NCBI GenBank assembly: GCA_030037575.1
Contig: JASHRB010000639.1
Span: 1 to 6,076 of the forward strand
Origin: Candidatus Sulfotelmatobacter sp.
GTDB taxonomy: Bacteria > Acidobacteriota > Terriglobia > Terriglobales > Acidobacteriaceae
DNA length: 6,076 nt
Direction: 5' to 3'
Shown here: positions 5,076 to 6,076 of the stretch, in pieces
Position numbering within the stretch: position 1 is the first letter of the stretch
Layout of the letters: each line of letters begins with the position of its first letter
Made by a program: the position numbers and the translations under genes
The notes under the pieces: model-generated
The model's input: the letters and a program-made list of their open reading frames with translations, nothing else
Databases searched by the model: none
What the model was told of the DNA's origin: nothing

Positions 5076-6076
5076 ACGCGCAAATACGCATAGTCTTCCA
5101 TCGCTATTCTCGCTTTTTGCGGTTTTACTCTGGTCGCACTCAATTAAACCGGGCATTCCGCAAGGCACGCCAAATGCCCCGAGAATGACGCGGAATTGAA
5201 ATTGTCTCCCGGTTTCTGCGCGACGGTGTTGGCCGACAAGATCGGTCACGCGCGCCACGTGGTGGTCGCGTCCGGCGGAGTGGTCTACGTCAACCCCTGG
5301 TCCGGAGTTTATTACCACGACGATGTGCCTCCCTCTGGTGGATTTCCTGTTGCAAGACAAGAGCGGGGAAAGGCGGACGTGATCGAGCGCTTCGGAGAAA
5401 CCGTCCAAGGAGGGCGCGGCGGCACCGATATCGGCATGTACAAGAGCTTTTTGCGCCGAGATTAACGACCGCATCCTGCGATATTCCCCGACCGGCGATG
5501 CCATCGTGCCGCAGGATGCCCCGGAAACCGTCGTCTCCGGATTGCCTCTCGGCGGCGACCATCCCATGCACCCGTTTATCATCGACGCCGAAGGATCGAT
5601 GTACGTGGATGTCGCATGGGCGACAAATTTCTACCAACTACAAAATCGGCAGCTCAAATCTCCCGGCGCCAACCCCAGCACGGCACTGGAAACTCGTGGC
5701 GGAATCTGGCGCCACGATGCGAACAAAACCAACCAGAAATTCGCGGCTTCGGATCGTTACGCGACCGGAGTCCGTAACCGCGAAGCTTTTGCCATCGGGT
5801 GGAGCGGCCGAATCTTGGTGACGCAGCACGGGCGCGACCAATTCCATTCGAACTGGCCCGATCTCTACAAGCCTTCCGAAGCGGCCACACTGCCGGCAGA
5901 AGAGGTGTTGCTTCTGAAAAAAGGCGGCGATCATGGCTGGCCCGAATGCTACTACGACGCCGGCAGGCAAAAGCTTGTTCTCGCTCCGGAGCACGGCGGC
6001 GACGGCGGCAAAAGTATTGGCGTCTGCGCAAGCAAGACCGCGCCCGTCGCCGCATCCCCGGCAGACTGGGCCCCGA
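5076..6076 (+). pseudogene. Decayed PQQ-type glucose/sorbosone dehydrogenase (3' end outside window)
   Basis: An intact relative would be an exported beta-propeller sugar dehydrogenase (GSDH domain, soluble PQQ glucose dehydrogenase / L-sorbosone dehydrogenase type). Reading from ACG at 5076 gives a signal-peptide-like start (RKYA, then SIAILAFCGFTLVAL) broken by TAG at 5091-5093 and TAA at 5145-5147. Family sequence follows: LKLSPGFCAT, IGHARHVVVA, VVYVN, ADVIERFGETV and RGGTDIGMYK. The frame then fails at about 5454, where two bases appear to be missing, and ends at TAA 5463-5465. The protein resumes one frame over with AEINDRILRYS and stays open to 6076: GLPLGGDHPMHPFIID, ETRGGIWRHDANKTNQKF, RYATGVRN, TQHGRDQFHSNWPDLY, LLLKKGGDHGWPECYYD and CASKTAPVAA. 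The propeller histidine (GDHP) and the RN pair survive. With no start, two stops and at least one frameshift, a full product is unlikely. The family is sure; the exact sugar substrate is not. Confidence 0.88.

Noticed and set aside
4776..5582. Long minus-strand open frame (268 codons)
   Set aside because: It runs antisense to the kinase C-terminus and to the dehydrogenase pseudogene, both of which show clear family motifs on the plus strand. Its translation is low-complexity, Arg/Gly/Pro-rich and unlike any domain I know.
1..6076. CRISPR array, tRNA, rRNA or tandem repeats
   Set aside because: I saw no regularly spaced repeats, cloverleaf-like segments or rRNA-like stretches on either strand. 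Nearly the whole window is accounted for by protein genes or the pseudogene.

Overview
The window is bacterial, moderately GC-rich and compactly coded. Gene content and protein style (a DUF4118-type membrane histidine kinase, a secreted GH27 alpha-galactosidase, a sorbosone-dehydrogenase homologue starting near a 'GFCAT...ADKIGHARH' motif) suggest a soil Acidobacteriota (Terriglobia-like) genome. That placement is an inference from family resemblance and has not been searched.

Layout from left to right. Bases 1-129 (+) hold the last 42 codons of a transposase resembling the ISL3 (IS204/IS1001/IS1165) family, cut by the window edge. Convergent with it, on the minus strand, is a three-gene galactose cluster transcribed from right to left: secreted alpha-galactosidase (3665-2487), galK (2422-1229) and galT (1253-171). 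galK and galT overlap, and a hairpin plus T-run at the galT stop looks like the end of the transcript. The enzymes form a short route: extracytoplasmic removal of alpha-galactose from plant oligosaccharides, phosphorylation of galactose by GalK, then exchange to UDP-galactose by GalT. No galE, galM, transporter or regulator is visible here.

A divergent intergenic region of about 200 bp (3666-3864) separates this cluster from a plus-strand histidine kinase gene (3865-4998). It contains two TACAAT -10-like hexamers, one facing each way, a perfect 12-bp palindrome and a GC hairpin. The kinase has membrane helices, a coiled linker, a HisKA_3 phosphoacceptor box and an HATPase domain. No response regulator lies next to it in the window.

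From 5076 to the right edge lies a clearly decayed gene for a PQQ-type glucose/sorbosone dehydrogenase. It has an ACG where the start should be, two in-frame stops in or near the signal peptide, a probable compensated frameshift pair and a further frameshift near 5454. The rest stays open and recognisable to base 6076.

I found no convincing new biological system. The most informative signals are the multi-lesion pseudogene, the IS remnant abutting the galactose operon, and the palindromes in the two regulatory gaps.
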